Assembly (NCBI RefSeq): GCF_001420695.1
Contig: NZ_LJJB01000007.1
Span: 1,448,184 to 1,512,183, forward strand
Reading direction: 5' to 3'
DNA: 64,000 bases
Origin: Brevibacillus choshinensis
GTDB lineage: Bacteria > Bacillota > Bacilli > Brevibacillales > Brevibacillaceae
Positions 17,193 to 26,445 of this stretch are shown in pieces. The notes beneath the pieces are model-generated. The model did not search any database, had not been told where the DNA came from, and saw only the letters and a program-made list of their open reading frames with translations. The translations under genes were made by a program, and so were the position numbers. Position 1 is the stretch's first letter; each line of letters begins with the position of its first letter.

Positions 17193-19214
17193 ATGGTACA
17201 GAACAAACGAGGCATTACCGCTGAAGATTTTTATCGGATTCGTTATGCGAGTGACCCGCAGCTATCTCCAGATGGGACAGCAGTCGCTTATGTGCAGTCG
17301 ATGGTAGACGTAGATCGTGCTTATCGGACACACTTGTTTGTTCAGTCTTTGGCAGAGAAGAGCGTCATCGCTTTGACCGAAGGAGCCGTCCGTGATTCTT
17401 CCCCACGCTGGTCTCCCGATGGCACGCAAATCTGCTTCATCTCCAAGCGCTCCGGCAAATCACAGATTTGGCTGATAGACGTCAAAGGTGGCGAACCGAC
17501 GCAGGTAACGCGATGCAAAACAGGCGCTGCAAACCCGGTATGGTCGCCTGATGGCAAACGGATTGCCTTCTCTTCCATGATGACACCGGAAGATTCGTTT
17601 GCGGATCTGGAAACGGATGAGAAAAAAGAGGCACCAAAGAAAGCCATCGTGGTCAACCGTATGAAATACAAGTCGGATGACCTCGGCTTTGTGTACGACA
17701 CCTCCAAACAAATTGCCGTGGTAGACGTAGAAACGGGCGAGATCACACCTGTCACACATAGTGACTACCATCACACGGTAGGAACGTGGTCGCCTGATGG
17801 CCATTGGCTCGCGATTACAGCCAATCAGGTAGAGAATACTGACCTTCAACACAGTGTCGACGTGTACCTCGTTCCTGTAAATGGGGGGGAATGGATAAAG
17901 CTGACCCGTAGTATGGGTACGTTCTTTTTTCCGACTTGGTCAGCAGATGGGAAAAAGCTGGCGTATATCGGCAGTGAGTCTCCTACACATCTGATCGCGA
18001 CGCAGAAAAACGTCTGGGTATCAGATTTGGAAACGGGCACTCAGACTTGCCTCACCGCTGACTGGGACGTTCAGGTAGGGGATTCTACAATCGGAGACGT
18101 ACGCTCTCCGGGTCATCCGAATCCAGGAGGCGTCTGGACAGAAGACGGATCCGGGATGTATTTCATTGCGAGCGAGCGTGGAAACTCCAGCTTATATCAT
18201 GCGACACTCGATGGTACGATTACCAAAGTCATCGGGGGCGAGCGCAATATCTATGGCTTCACACTTCATGAGCAGAGCCGTACAGCAGTGATAGCTGTGA
18301 GCGATCCGATTACTCCAGGTGACTTAATTGAAGTGAATCTCGAGACGGGTGAAGAAGTACGCCTGACGGATGTAAACCACGAGCTGCTGGCTGAGCTAGA
18401 CTTACCTGAGCCGATTGAACTGGAATACGAAGGGCAGGATGGATGGAAGCTGCATGGATGGCTGCTAAAGCCGGTCGGGTTTCAGGAGGGTGAAAAATAC
18501 CCGATGGTCCTGCAGATTCACGGTGGTCCGCATTCCATGTACGGCAATACGTTTTTCCATGAGTTTCTCTTGCTAGCAGCGAAAGGCTACGCCGTTCTGT
18601 ATACAAACCCGCGCGGCAGTTTTGGCTACGGGGAGAAATTTATGCAGGCGTGCTGCGGTGACTACGGAGGGAATGATTACCTCGATTTGATGAGCGCAGT
18701 CAAATATGCATGCGATCAGTTCGACTTCATTGACACGAATCGGATGGGTGTCGCAGGGGGCAGTTATGGTGGGTTCATGACCAACTGGATCGTTGGCCAG
18801 ACGAATTTGTTCAAAGCGGCGGTGACTGATCGAAGCATCTGCAACTGGCTCAGTTTTTACGGAGTTAGCGACATTGGATACTACTTCACCGCAGAAGAAA
18901 TCCAAGGTAATCCATTTACGAATCCAGAGAAGCTCTGGCAGCATTCACCCATACGTCATGTAGCCAATATCGAGACACCATTGCTCATTATGCATGGGGA
19001 ACAAGACCATCGATGCCCAATCGAACAGGCAGAGCAGCTATATATCGCCTTGCAGCATCAAGGAAAAGCGCCAGTCAGCTTTATGCGTTTCCCGGGAGCC
19101 AGCCACGAGCTATCACGCAGCGGCGACCCAGAGCAACGTGTCTTGCGTCTGCAATATACGGCAGAGTGGTTTGACGCGTATTTGCACACGACGGAAAAAG
19201 TAGTCATGGAGTAA
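17193..19214 (+). CDS. S9-family serine peptidase (acylaminoacyl-peptidase/dipeptidyl-peptidase type)
   Basis: A 673-residue peptidase with a TolB-like beta-propeller (repeats of WSPDG at about residues 71, 110 and 195) and a C-terminal catalytic domain. The triad is Ser near 524 in GGSYGGF, Asp near 605 in GEQDHRCP and His near 638 in GASHELSR. HGGPHSMYG supplies the oxyanion hole. The ribosome site GGAGTGAAGG overlaps the stop codon of the preceding gene, so the two are co-transcribed. It is a paralogue of that gene in the same fold but has diverged, suggesting different peptide length or sequence preference. No secretion signal. Confidence 0.94.
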   Translation: MVQNKRGITAEDFYRIRYASDPQLSPDGTAVAYVQSMVDVDRAYRTHLFVQSLAEKSVIALTEGAVRDSSPRWSPDGTQICFISKRSGKSQIWLIDVKGGEPTQVTRCKTGAANPVWSPDGKRIAFSSMMTPEDSFADLETDEKKEAPKKAIVVNRMKYKSDDLGFVYDTSKQIAVVDVETGEITPVTHSDYHHTVGTWSPDGHWLAITANQVENTDLQHSVDVYLVPVNGGEWIKLTRSMGTFFFPTWSADGKKLAYIGSESPTHLIATQKNVWVSDLETGTQTCLTADWDVQVGDSTIGDVRSPGHPNPGGVWTEDGSGMYFIASERGNSSLYHATLDGTITKVIGGERNIYGFTLHEQSRTAVIAVSDPITPGDLIEVNLETGEEVRLTDVNHELLAELDLPEPIELEYEGQDGWKLHGWLLKPVGFQEGEKYPMVLQIHGGPHSMYGNTFFHEFLLLAAKGYAVLYTNPRGSFGYGEKFMQACCGDYGGNDYLDLMSAVKYACDQFDFIDTNRMGVAGGSYGGFMTNWIVGQTNLFKAAVTDRSICNWLSFYGVSDIGYYFTAEEIQGNPFTNPEKLWQHSPIRHVANIETPLLIMHGEQDHRCPIEQAEQLYIALQHQGKAPVSFMRFPGASHELSRSGDPEQRVLRLQYTAEWFDAYLHTTEKVVME

Positions 19215-19268
19215 CAGGTTCTCTTAAGAGAGCTCAGAAAGAAACGGAAATGGATAAGAATTGCATAG

Positions 19269-19309
19269 ACCCGCGTGCCAGTTTTGTATAGCTGACATGC
19301 GGGTTATTT
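19269..19309 (+). terminator. Rho-independent terminator
   Basis: ACCCGCGTGCCAG pairs with CTGACATGCGGGT (two wobbles), followed by TATTTTTC. It ends the two-gene S9 peptidase operon. A second perfect 8-bp hairpin, CTAGCGCT...AGCGCTAG, lies at 19345-19370 with no long T run; its role is unclear. Confidence 0.8.
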
Positions 19310-19447
19310 TTCATTTTGTGATCACTGCTACAGAAACTTATGTACTAGCGCTTGCCCCTGGGAGCGCTAGGCTCGTTTTACGTATAAAAAAATAATTCCT
19401 AGTATTCCGATATGCTGACATCGATTACAAATCGCGCAAAATCAACG

Positions 19448-19463
19448 ATGAAAACGTTTTCAT
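19448..19463. promoter_or_regulatory. CcpA catabolite-responsive element (cre)
   Basis: ATGAAAACGTTTTCAT is a perfect 16-bp palindrome and matches every position of the cre consensus WTGNNARCGNWWWCAW. It is about 80 bp upstream of the predicted transcription start of the peptide-uptake operon. That is a position from which CcpA can activate in Bacillus, though repression of another start is also possible. Confidence 0.85.
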
Positions 19464-19500
19464 AATATATATTTAATTCAGAATAGACTGAAAAATTTAA

Positions 19501-19529
19501 TTGAATCTATATCTGAATATTCGTATACT
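19501..19529 (+). promoter_or_regulatory. Sigma-A promoter of the dpp-like operon, with a possible CodY box
   Basis: TTGAAT (19501-19506), a 17-bp spacer and TATACT (19524-19529) form a good sigma-A promoter, with start near 19536. Just upstream, 19482-19496 (AATAGACTGAAAAAT) matches the CodY box AATTTTCWGAAAATT at 11 of 15 positions, and TTCAG...CTGAA at 19477-19492 is palindromic. CodY control is only a suggestion. Confidence 0.65.
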
Positions 19530-19571
19530 CAAAATATGGATTTTGACCAAACATCTGAAAGGGGAGTCCGA

Positions 19572-20780
19572 ATGCTGAATAACTGGTTTACGCAGATTGA
19601 GGCGATGTACGAGCAAATGGTCGAGTGGAGAAGACATATGCACCAATATCCTGAGCTTTCGTTTCAAGAAGTGGAGACACCCAAGATGATTGCCGGCATT
19701 CTGGAAAGCTACGGCATTGATGTGAAAACGCATGTCGGTGGCCGAGGCGTCGTAGGTACCATTCGCGGTGCAAAACCTGGAAAGACGATTGCCTTGCGGG
19801 CAGACTTTGACGCTCTCCCTATACCCGATGAAAAGGATGTCCCTTACAAGTCAAAAGTTCCAGGCGTCATGCATGCTTGTGGCCATGACGGACACACAGC
19901 TACCTTGCTCGCGGTGGCAAAAGTGTTGAGTGAAAATCGGGACAAGCTCTCAGGAAATGTCGTTCTCCTGCATCAACACGCGGAGGAGCTTGCGCCAGGC
20001 GGGGCACTGGAAATGATTGCGGATGGTTGTCTGGACGGCGTCGATGTGGTGTTTGGTACTCATCTCACGTCCCAAGCGCCAACGGGTACCTACCTGTACG
20101 CCAAAGGCTACGCGATGGCAGCGGCAGACGCTTTTGAGATCAAGGTCCAGGGAAAAGGCGGACACGGTGCATCCCCGCATGAAACGATAGATGCAGTAGC
20201 GATTGGAGCACAGCTTATCAATCAGCTGCAGTATATCGTCAGTAGACAAATCAACCCGCAAAAAGCGGCTGTCTTATCGGTTGGATCGTTCCATGCTGGA
20301 AATGCAGCAAACGTGATTGCCGATTCAGCGGTTCTAAAAGGTACGGTACGTTCATTTGACGAGAATGTCAGAGAACATATGCAGCGAGAAGTAACGAACA
20401 TCGTAAATGGTATCAGTCAGGCGTTGCATGCCGATTGTCAGTTGACCTATGAAGCTGGTTATCCAGCAGTGTTTAACCACTCGGAGGAAACAGATATTTT
20501 CCTCGAGACCGTTAACAGTTTTGCAAATGAGAACCAAATGGTCGAAATGCCCCCGATTATGGGAAGCGAGGATTTTGCCTACTATCTTCGCGAAAAGCCG
20601 GGAATGTTCTTCTTTACAGGCGCACGGAATGAGGAGATCGGAGCCAATTATCCGCATCACCACCCGATGTTTGACTTTGACGAACAGGCAATGGTACACG
20701 CAGCAAAAGCATTGGTTGCCCTCGTCTACCATTACGCAGTGGAAACAGAGACAGAGCCAGTTCCCGAAGCTGCGCTGTAA
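19572..20780 (+). CDS. M20-family N-acyl-amino-acid/hippurate amidohydrolase
   Basis: A 402-residue metallo-amidohydrolase of the HipO/AbgB group, cleaving N-acyl or aminoacyl amides in the cytosol. Motifs: ALRADFDALPI, MHACGHDGHTA (Cys and two His of the metal site), the catalytic Glu pair in QHAEELAPGG, and MGSEDFAYY. ATG 19572 follows GGGGAG; the in-frame ATG at 19536 sits at the predicted transcription start with no ribosome site. It is first in the Dpp operon. It is a clear paralogue of the gene at 27870 that closes the same cluster. Confidence 0.92.
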   Translation: MLNNWFTQIEAMYEQMVEWRRHMHQYPELSFQEVETPKMIAGILESYGIDVKTHVGGRGVVGTIRGAKPGKTIALRADFDALPIPDEKDVPYKSKVPGVMHACGHDGHTATLLAVAKVLSENRDKLSGNVVLLHQHAEELAPGGALEMIADGCLDGVDVVFGTHLTSQAPTGTYLYAKGYAMAAADAFEIKVQGKGGHGASPHETIDAVAIGAQLINQLQYIVSRQINPQKAAVLSVGSFHAGNAANVIADSAVLKGTVRSFDENVREHMQREVTNIVNGISQALHADCQLTYEAGYPAVFNHSEETDIFLETVNSFANENQMVEMPPIMGSEDFAYYLREKPGMFFFTGARNEEIGANYPHHHPMFDFDEQAMVHAAKALVALVYHYAVETETEPVPEAAL

Positions 20781-20819
20781 AGGACAATTCTATTCGACAA
20801 CGACGGGGGTGTGTGAGGC

Positions 20820-21842
20820 TTGGAAAAAAACTTTCTGGAAGTAGATAAGCTCCAGACTGCTTTTAAAACGGACAAAGGCGAGGTCATCTCCGTAGAGGAA
20901 GTGAGCTTTCAGCTAAAGCCAGGAGAGACCATCGGAATCGTCGGTGAATCGGGCTGCGGCAAGAGTGTGACTTCCTTGTCCCTGATGCGATTACTGGGGA
21001 GCTCGGGTTTTATCAAGAAAGGCTCCATCACCTTTAATGGCAAGGATTTGACGAAGATAACGGAAGCAGACATGCGACAAATTCGCGGGAATGAAATCTC
21101 CATGATCTTTCAGGAGCCAATGACTTCCTTGAATCCGGTTTTCACAATCGGCAATCAAATGCTGGAGTTGATCAATCTTCACTTGAAGTTACCAGCAAAA
21201 GAAGCCAAGGCATACGCGGTTGAAATGCTGACGAGGGTCGGAATTCCACGAGCGTCTGAGATCATCGATGAGTATCCGCACAAACTATCAGGGGGAATGA
21301 GGCAGCGGGTCATGATCGCCATGGCGTTGTCTTGTAAGCCTAAATTGCTGATTGCCGACGAACCGACGACGGCACTGGACGTTACGATCCAGGCACAAAT
21401 CCTGGAGCTGATGAAAAAGCTACGTCAAGAGTCGAACACAGCCATTATGATTATCTCCCACGACCTGGGAGTGATCGCGGAAATGGCGGACAAAGTCCTA
21501 GTCATGTACGCCGGTCAAGTAGTAGAAGAAGCTGATGTATACACGTTATTCGATGACCCAAAGCACCCCTACACCAAAGGATTAATGGATTCCATCCCCC
21601 ACCTAGAGCATGACAACGATCAGAGGCTCTTCTCGATTCCCGGAACGGTTCCGACCATTCACCAAATGCCGCAAGGATGCCGTTTTCATACACGCTGCCA
21701 ATACGCTACAGAACAATGCGCTCACGAAAAACCTCCATTGCTCCCTATCCAACCTCATAGCGAACACCGTGTTCGCTGCTGGCTACACCAAGATGATTCT
21801 GGGCGTGCCCCTATCCAATCTAGGACAGAGGTGATTGCATGA
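20820..21842 (+). CDS. dppD: Dipeptide/oligopeptide ABC transporter ATP-binding protein (DppD/OppD-like)
   Basis: A 340-residue ATPase subunit. Walker A is GESGCGKS, the signature is LSGGMRQR, and Walker B is LLIADEPTTALD. The C-terminal oligopeptide-transporter extension has clustered cysteines in GCRFHTRCQYATEQC, as in DppD/OppD. TTG 20820 follows a GGGGGTGTGAGG ribosome site. It overlaps the next ATPase gene by four bases (ATGA), typical of the paired ATPases of peptide importers. The symbol is by family; Dpp versus Opp specificity is not certain. Confidence 0.93.
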   Translation: MEKNFLEVDKLQTAFKTDKGEVISVEEVSFQLKPGETIGIVGESGCGKSVTSLSLMRLLGSSGFIKKGSITFNGKDLTKITEADMRQIRGNEISMIFQEPMTSLNPVFTIGNQMLELINLHLKLPAKEAKAYAVEMLTRVGIPRASEIIDEYPHKLSGGMRQRVMIAMALSCKPKLLIADEPTTALDVTIQAQILELMKKLRQESNTAIMIISHDLGVIAEMADKVLVMYAGQVVEEADVYTLFDDPKHPYTKGLMDSIPHLEHDNDQRLFSIPGTVPTIHQMPQGCRFHTRCQYATEQCAHEKPPLLPIQPHSEHRVRCWLHQDDSGRAPIQSRTEVIA

Positions 21843-22828
21843 GCATGACAACGCCAGATACACCTACACCTTTGTTGGAAGTTCAAAATCTCAAAAAATA
21901 CTTCCCCATCAAAAAAGGAATTATCTCCCGTACAGTCGGTCAGGTGAAAGCCGTCGATGGTCTTAATCTAACGATCTATCAAGGAGAAACGATCTCCCTC
22001 GTGGGTGAATCGGGTTGTGGTAAATCGACGACTGGACGAGCGATTGTTCAGCTGGACCCGCAGACCGAAGGAAAAGTCATTTTTGAGGGGAAAGAACTGA
22101 CAACTTTGTCGCCAATGGAATTGCGGAAAGTACGCACAGACCTGCAAATCATTTTCCAGGATCCGTACTCTTCCTTGAATCCGCGAAAGAGAATCGGAGA
22201 CTTGCTGGCAGAACCACTATTGGCACACAAAATAGTAGACAAGAGCGAGGTCACGAAAAAAGTAGACGACATTTTGGAGATCGTCGGATTGTCCAAGTTC
22301 CATAAGAGCCGGTATCCGCACGAATTTTCTGGAGGACAAAGGCAGCGCATTGGAATCGCGAGAGCGCTGATCCTACAGCCAAAGCTGATCGTGTGCGATG
22401 AGCCTGTATCCGCTCTGGACGTATCCATTCAGGCGCAAGTATTAAATCTACTCAAAGATCTGCAAAAGGAATTTCAATTGACCTATCTTTTTATCGCTCA
22501 TGGCCTCGGTGTCGTCAAGTATATTAGTGATCGCATTGCGGTCATGTATCTGGGCAAGATCGTGGAGCTAGCCAAAACCGAAGATATTTTCAAAAATCCT
22601 CGTCATCCCTACACGCAGGCCTTGCTTCATGCGTATCCCATCCCCAATCCGCATCTGAGGAACAGAGAACGGATCGTCATGGAGGGAGATGTTCCGAGTC
22701 CGGCAAATCCACCCAAAGGCTGCAGCTTCCACGCCCGCTGCCCGTTCGCCCAAGATATTTGTCGTACGCAGGCTCCCGTTTTGCAAGGCGATCAACATAC
22801 CGTAGCCTGCCATTTTCCACTAGGCTGA
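21839..22828 (+). CDS. dppF: Dipeptide/oligopeptide ABC transporter ATP-binding protein (DppF/OppF-like)
   Basis: A 329-residue ATPase that pairs with the preceding subunit. Walker A GESGCGKS, Q-loop FQDPYSSLNPR, signature FSGGQRQRIG and Walker B LIVCDEPVSALD are all present, and the C-terminus has the CSFHARCPFAQDIC cysteine cluster. The switch His region reads FIAHGLGVVKY, where most relatives have HDL; the His is kept but the following Asp is Gly. The start codon overlaps the dppD stop. Confidence 0.93.
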   Translation: MSMTTPDTPTPLLEVQNLKKYFPIKKGIISRTVGQVKAVDGLNLTIYQGETISLVGESGCGKSTTGRAIVQLDPQTEGKVIFEGKELTTLSPMELRKVRTDLQIIFQDPYSSLNPRKRIGDLLAEPLLAHKIVDKSEVTKKVDDILEIVGLSKFHKSRYPHEFSGGQRQRIGIARALILQPKLIVCDEPVSALDVSIQAQVLNLLKDLQKEFQLTYLFIAHGLGVVKYISDRIAVMYLGKIVELAKTEDIFKNPRHPYTQALLHAYPIPNPHLRNRERIVMEGDVPSPANPPKGCSFHARCPFAQDICRTQAPVLQGDQHTVACHFPLG

Positions 22829-22848
22829 CAGAAAGGAGAGGGGATACC

Positions 22849-23799
22849 TTGTTTCAATATATCATTCGACGACTTTTGATCGCGATTCCTGTCCTCTTTG
22901 GTGTTACCGTGTTCAGCTTTATTATCGTTAATCTGGCGCCTGGAAACCCGGTAGAAATGTTTGTGAACCCGGATACGACGCAAGCTGACATTGAGCTGAA
23001 AAAAGAGGCGTTGGGACTGAATGATCCGATCTATGTTCAATATTTTCGCTGGCTAGGCAATTTGGTCCAAGGAGATTTCGGATATTCCTTTTCGACCTAC
23101 GAACCCGTACTGAACATGGTTTCTTCCCGGATCGGCCCGACGCTCCTGTTGATGGGAACGGCTCTGATCGTCGCGTATCTCATTGCTATTCCGATTGGCG
23201 TTTTGAGCGCGACCAAACAGTATTCCTGGCTGGATTACTTTTCTACATCGGTTTCTTTTCTGGGCATTTCCATTCCCCACTTTTTCCTGGGACTCGGATT
23301 TATCTACATCTTCGCGGTTCAGATGCACTCGTTGCCAACGGGTGGTATGAATACACTCGGGAGTGATGGTGGATTCAGCGATACTTTCAAACATCTGATC
23401 ATGCCAGCCCTGGTACTTGCAGCGGGAATTGCAGGGCGGATGGTGAGATACGTTCGCTCGAGTATGCTGGATATTCTCGGTCAAGATTATTTGCGTACCG
23501 CTCGCTCCAAAGGATTGCGTGAATTCTTCGTCATTAACAAGCACGGATTCCGGAATGCCTTGATTCCCATTATTACGGTAATCGGTATCGATGTATCCGT
23601 CCTGATTGGCGGTGCGGTCGTAACGGAACAGATCTTCCAATGGCCAGGACTCGGACAGCTGACGATTCAATCCATTGGCTCTCGCGATTATCCAACCCTG
23701 ATGGCGATCAACTTCCTGGCAGCAATTGCTGTACTGTCTTCCAACTTGTTGGCCGATATCTTCTACTCGGTAGCAGATCCACGAATTAAGTACGATTGA
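22849..23799 (+). CDS. dppB: Peptide ABC transporter permease (DppB-like)
   Basis: A 316-residue membrane subunit with six predicted helices. It begins FQYIIRRLLIAIPVLFGVT, the standard DppB N-terminus, and has the EAA-type coupling loop (YLRTARSKGL). TTG 22849 is the start, supported by AAAGGAGAGGGG. A longer in-frame reading from 22759 would overlap dppF and lacks a ribosome site. The gene order D-F-B-C-A differs from the common B-C-D-F order. Confidence 0.93.
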   Translation: MFQYIIRRLLIAIPVLFGVTVFSFIIVNLAPGNPVEMFVNPDTTQADIELKKEALGLNDPIYVQYFRWLGNLVQGDFGYSFSTYEPVLNMVSSRIGPTLLLMGTALIVAYLIAIPIGVLSATKQYSWLDYFSTSVSFLGISIPHFFLGLGFIYIFAVQMHSLPTGGMNTLGSDGGFSDTFKHLIMPALVLAAGIAGRMVRYVRSSMLDILGQDYLRTARSKGLREFFVINKHGFRNALIPIITVIGIDVSVLIGGAVVTEQIFQWPGLGQLTIQSIGSRDYPTLMAINFLAAIAVLSSNLLADIFYSVADPRIKYD

Positions 23800-23827
23800 T
23801 GACGAACGTTGGAAAGGGGGGACATCT

Positions 23828-24742
23828 ATGTCGATGGCAAATGTAAACATGGAAAAGGACATTCTGTTGTCAAAAGTTCAAGCCCAGCTAGGTGTTGAGG
23901 AAAGCTACATGCGCATGATCACCAAGCGCTTCCTCAAGCACAAGCTCGCGGTTCTAGGCTTGATTGTTTTTAGTTTGATTATTCTGTCAGCCATTTTCGC
24001 ACCGTTGATTTCACCGAGTGATCCTTATGAGATCTCAGGCGAATTTGCGGCGGAGCCATCTGGCAAGCATATCCTCGGAACTGATCAGGTAGGGCGGGAC
24101 CTCTTGAGCCGTCTGATTTATGCATCGCGAGTATCGCTTTCTGTAGGGGTTGGTGCCGTTGCAATTTACGTGGTGATAGGAACCGTTTTGGGAGCGTTGG
24201 CCGGTTACTTTGGGAGATGGGTAGACATGGTGATTATGCGTATCACGGACGTATTTATGTCATTCCCGTACCTCATGGTTATTCTAGTCCTCGTAAGTAT
24301 TATGGGTCCAGACCTTTATAACATCATTATCGTTTTAGGGTTACTCGGGTGGCCGGCCATTTGTCGGATTGTTCGGGGGAGTGTTCTCTCGATCAAAGAG
24401 ATGGACTACGTCAAGGCAGGTATCGCCCTTGGCTATACAACACCGAAAATCGTCTTTCAACATATTCTGCCAAATTGCTTGGCCCCCATTTTGGTCAATG
24501 CGACATTTGGGATTGCACAGGCGATCATTATGGAAGCGTCCCTCAGCTTTTTGGGGATGGGCGTTCAGCCGCCGACAGCAAGCTGGGGCAACATGTTGAC
24601 GGAAGCTCAATCGCTAACTGTGTTATCATCCCAACCTTGGCTATGGGTTCCACCGGGCATGATGATCCTGCTGGCTGTTCTCTCCATTAACTTCATGGGA
24701 GATGGCTTGCGTGATGCGATGGACCCGAAAAGCTTGAAGTAA
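23828..24742 (+). CDS. dppC: Peptide ABC transporter permease (DppC-like)
   Basis: A 304-residue permease with the N-terminal OppC_N helix (KLAVLGLIVFSLIILSA), the HILGTDQVGRDLLSRLIY signature, and the EAA loop in YVKAGIALGY. The ribosome site is AAAGGGGGG. It forms the heterodimeric channel with the preceding gene product and ends shortly before the binding-protein gene. Confidence 0.93.
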   Translation: MSMANVNMEKDILLSKVQAQLGVEESYMRMITKRFLKHKLAVLGLIVFSLIILSAIFAPLISPSDPYEISGEFAAEPSGKHILGTDQVGRDLLSRLIYASRVSLSVGVGAVAIYVVIGTVLGALAGYFGRWVDMVIMRITDVFMSFPYLMVILVLVSIMGPDLYNIIIVLGLLGWPAICRIVRGSVLSIKEMDYVKAGIALGYTTPKIVFQHILPNCLAPILVNATFGIAQAIIMEASLSFLGMGVQPPTASWGNMLTEAQSLTVLSSQPWLWVPPGMMILLAVLSINFMGDGLRDAMDPKSLK

Positions 24743-24780
24743 CAAGGGTTGGTTGTAATAAAAAATAGGGGGGTCTATGA

Positions 24781-26445
24781 ATGAAAAGAGTCAATCGAAG
24801 CATCAGTATTGCAGCAGTTGCTTCACTCTTGCTGCTCGCAGGTTGCGGGGGCGGCAACACAGCGACGGGTGGTACCGGTAGCAACAGCGGTACCGCAACG
24901 ACGAACAGTGGTGGCTCATCTACCAGTGCAGCCGGAAAAACCATGTTCCTCGGCTTGGTCAATCCGCCTATTCTTTTTAACCCGATTAACAGCGCAGACG
25001 TAGCCTCCCAGTTTGTAGAGAAATTCATGTTTGACTCTTTCCTTGAGATGGAAGCGCCGCTAAAGTTTGTTCCAAAGCTGGCAGATTCCTTCGAGACTAC
25101 AGATAATCAAACCTTTACGATCAAAATTAACAAGGATGCCAAATGGTCGGATGGAAAACCGGTAACAGCTGAGGATGCTGCTTTCACATTTAATTTGATT
25201 GCCAATCCAAAGGTGGAGATTTCGGTAGGTAGCTATCTGTCGATGTTCGAAGGTGTAAAAGACACGGGTAAGCTCGAAGATGGGAAAACGGAGCTGCCTT
25301 CTGTCAAAGTCATCGACGAGAAAACGCTTGAGTTCAAAACCAAAGCTCCTGTTGATCCGAATATGATCAAAGAGCAGTTGGGTACCAAACTGATGATCTT
25401 GCCGAAGCACGCGCTTGAGAAAATTGATCCAGCAGCCTTATCGCAAGATCCATTCATGCAAAAGCCTACTGTAACAAACGGTCCATTCAAGTTTGTTCAG
25501 TATAAAAAGGATCAGTATGTCGAATTCGAAAAGAACCCGGATTACTACCTGGGAACTCCACAGCTCGGAAAGCTGTTTATCAAAATCATGCCTGCACCAA
25601 ACCTCGTAGCGCAATTGCAAACGGGCGAATTGCAAATGAACATTGGTAACGGAATTGGAAAAATACCACCGCAAGATTATGAGACAGTGAAGAAGTTTGA
25701 AAACGTGAATACGAAGAGTGAAGCTCAATATGGTTTCCAAACAATGATGTTCAACACAGAAAAAATTACGGATCCACGAGTACGCCAAGCTATCACGTAT
25801 GCACTCGACCGCCAGCAAATTGTTGACAAACTGTTGCGTGGATACGGTGAAATCGTGGATGGACCGTACACTTCAGTAAGCCCTTATCTCGACAAAAATC
25901 TGGAGAAATACAGCTATAACGTAGAGAAAGCGAAGCAATTGCTGCAAGAAGCGGGCTGGGATTTCAACCGTGAGCTGAACTTTGTTGTACCACTCGGAAA
26001 TAAAGTTCGCGAGCAATCCGCCGATATTTTGACGCAAAACCTGAAAGCCATTGGTATGAAAGTGAAAGTATCTACGTATGACTTCCCAACCATCATGCAA
26101 AAAGCGAAAGCGGGCGATTACGAGCTGCTGTTGATGGGACTTACTTTCACCCTCGATCCGGAAGTCTCTTCCCTGTACAGCTCGATTGGATCCTTTAACT
26201 TTATGAAGTATAAAAATCCGAAAGTGGATGAGCTGCTCCTAAAAGGGAAAGCAGAACCGAATCCAGACAAACGAAAAGAGATTTACACCGAGCTGCAAGC
26301 AATTTGGAATCAAGATGTACCAGTGATTTCTCTGTACTCGGATAGTGACTTCTTCGCATACTCCAAACAAGTTGCTGCGGGCGAGCCGAAAATTTTTGGA
26401 TTCCATAATCACCTTGAAAAATGGTCTATGGGAGGCGCTCAATAA
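24781..26445 (+). CDS. Peptide-binding lipoprotein of the ABC transporter (DppA/DppE/OppA-like)
   Basis: A 554-residue extracellular solute-binding protein of family 5. The signal peptide ends in the lipobox LLLLAGC, so the mature Cys near residue 22 should be lipidated. A Gly/Ser/Thr-rich linker of about 30 residues follows. The SBP_bac_5 fold is supported by FVPKLADSFET, KWSDGKPVTAEDA and DPRVRQAITYALDRQ. The last base of its stop codon is the first base of the following M20 dipeptidase start (TAATG), so the two are coupled. Ligand preference is not readable from sequence. Confidence 0.93.
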   Translation: MKRVNRSISIAAVASLLLLAGCGGGNTATGGTGSNSGTATTNSGGSSTSAAGKTMFLGLVNPPILFNPINSADVASQFVEKFMFDSFLEMEAPLKFVPKLADSFETTDNQTFTIKINKDAKWSDGKPVTAEDAAFTFNLIANPKVEISVGSYLSMFEGVKDTGKLEDGKTELPSVKVIDEKTLEFKTKAPVDPNMIKEQLGTKLMILPKHALEKIDPAALSQDPFMQKPTVTNGPFKFVQYKKDQYVEFEKNPDYYLGTPQLGKLFIKIMPAPNLVAQLQTGELQMNIGNGIGKIPPQDYETVKKFENVNTKSEAQYGFQTMMFNTEKITDPRVRQAITYALDRQQIVDKLLRGYGEIVDGPYTSVSPYLDKNLEKYSYNVEKAKQLLQEAGWDFNRELNFVVPLGNKVREQSADILTQNLKAIGMKVKVSTYDFPTIMQKAKAGDYELLLMGLTFTLDPEVSSLYSSIGSFNFMKYKNPKVDELLLKGKAEPNPDKRKEIYTELQAIWNQDVPVISLYSDSDFFAYSKQVAAGEPKIFGFHNHLEKWSMGGAQ

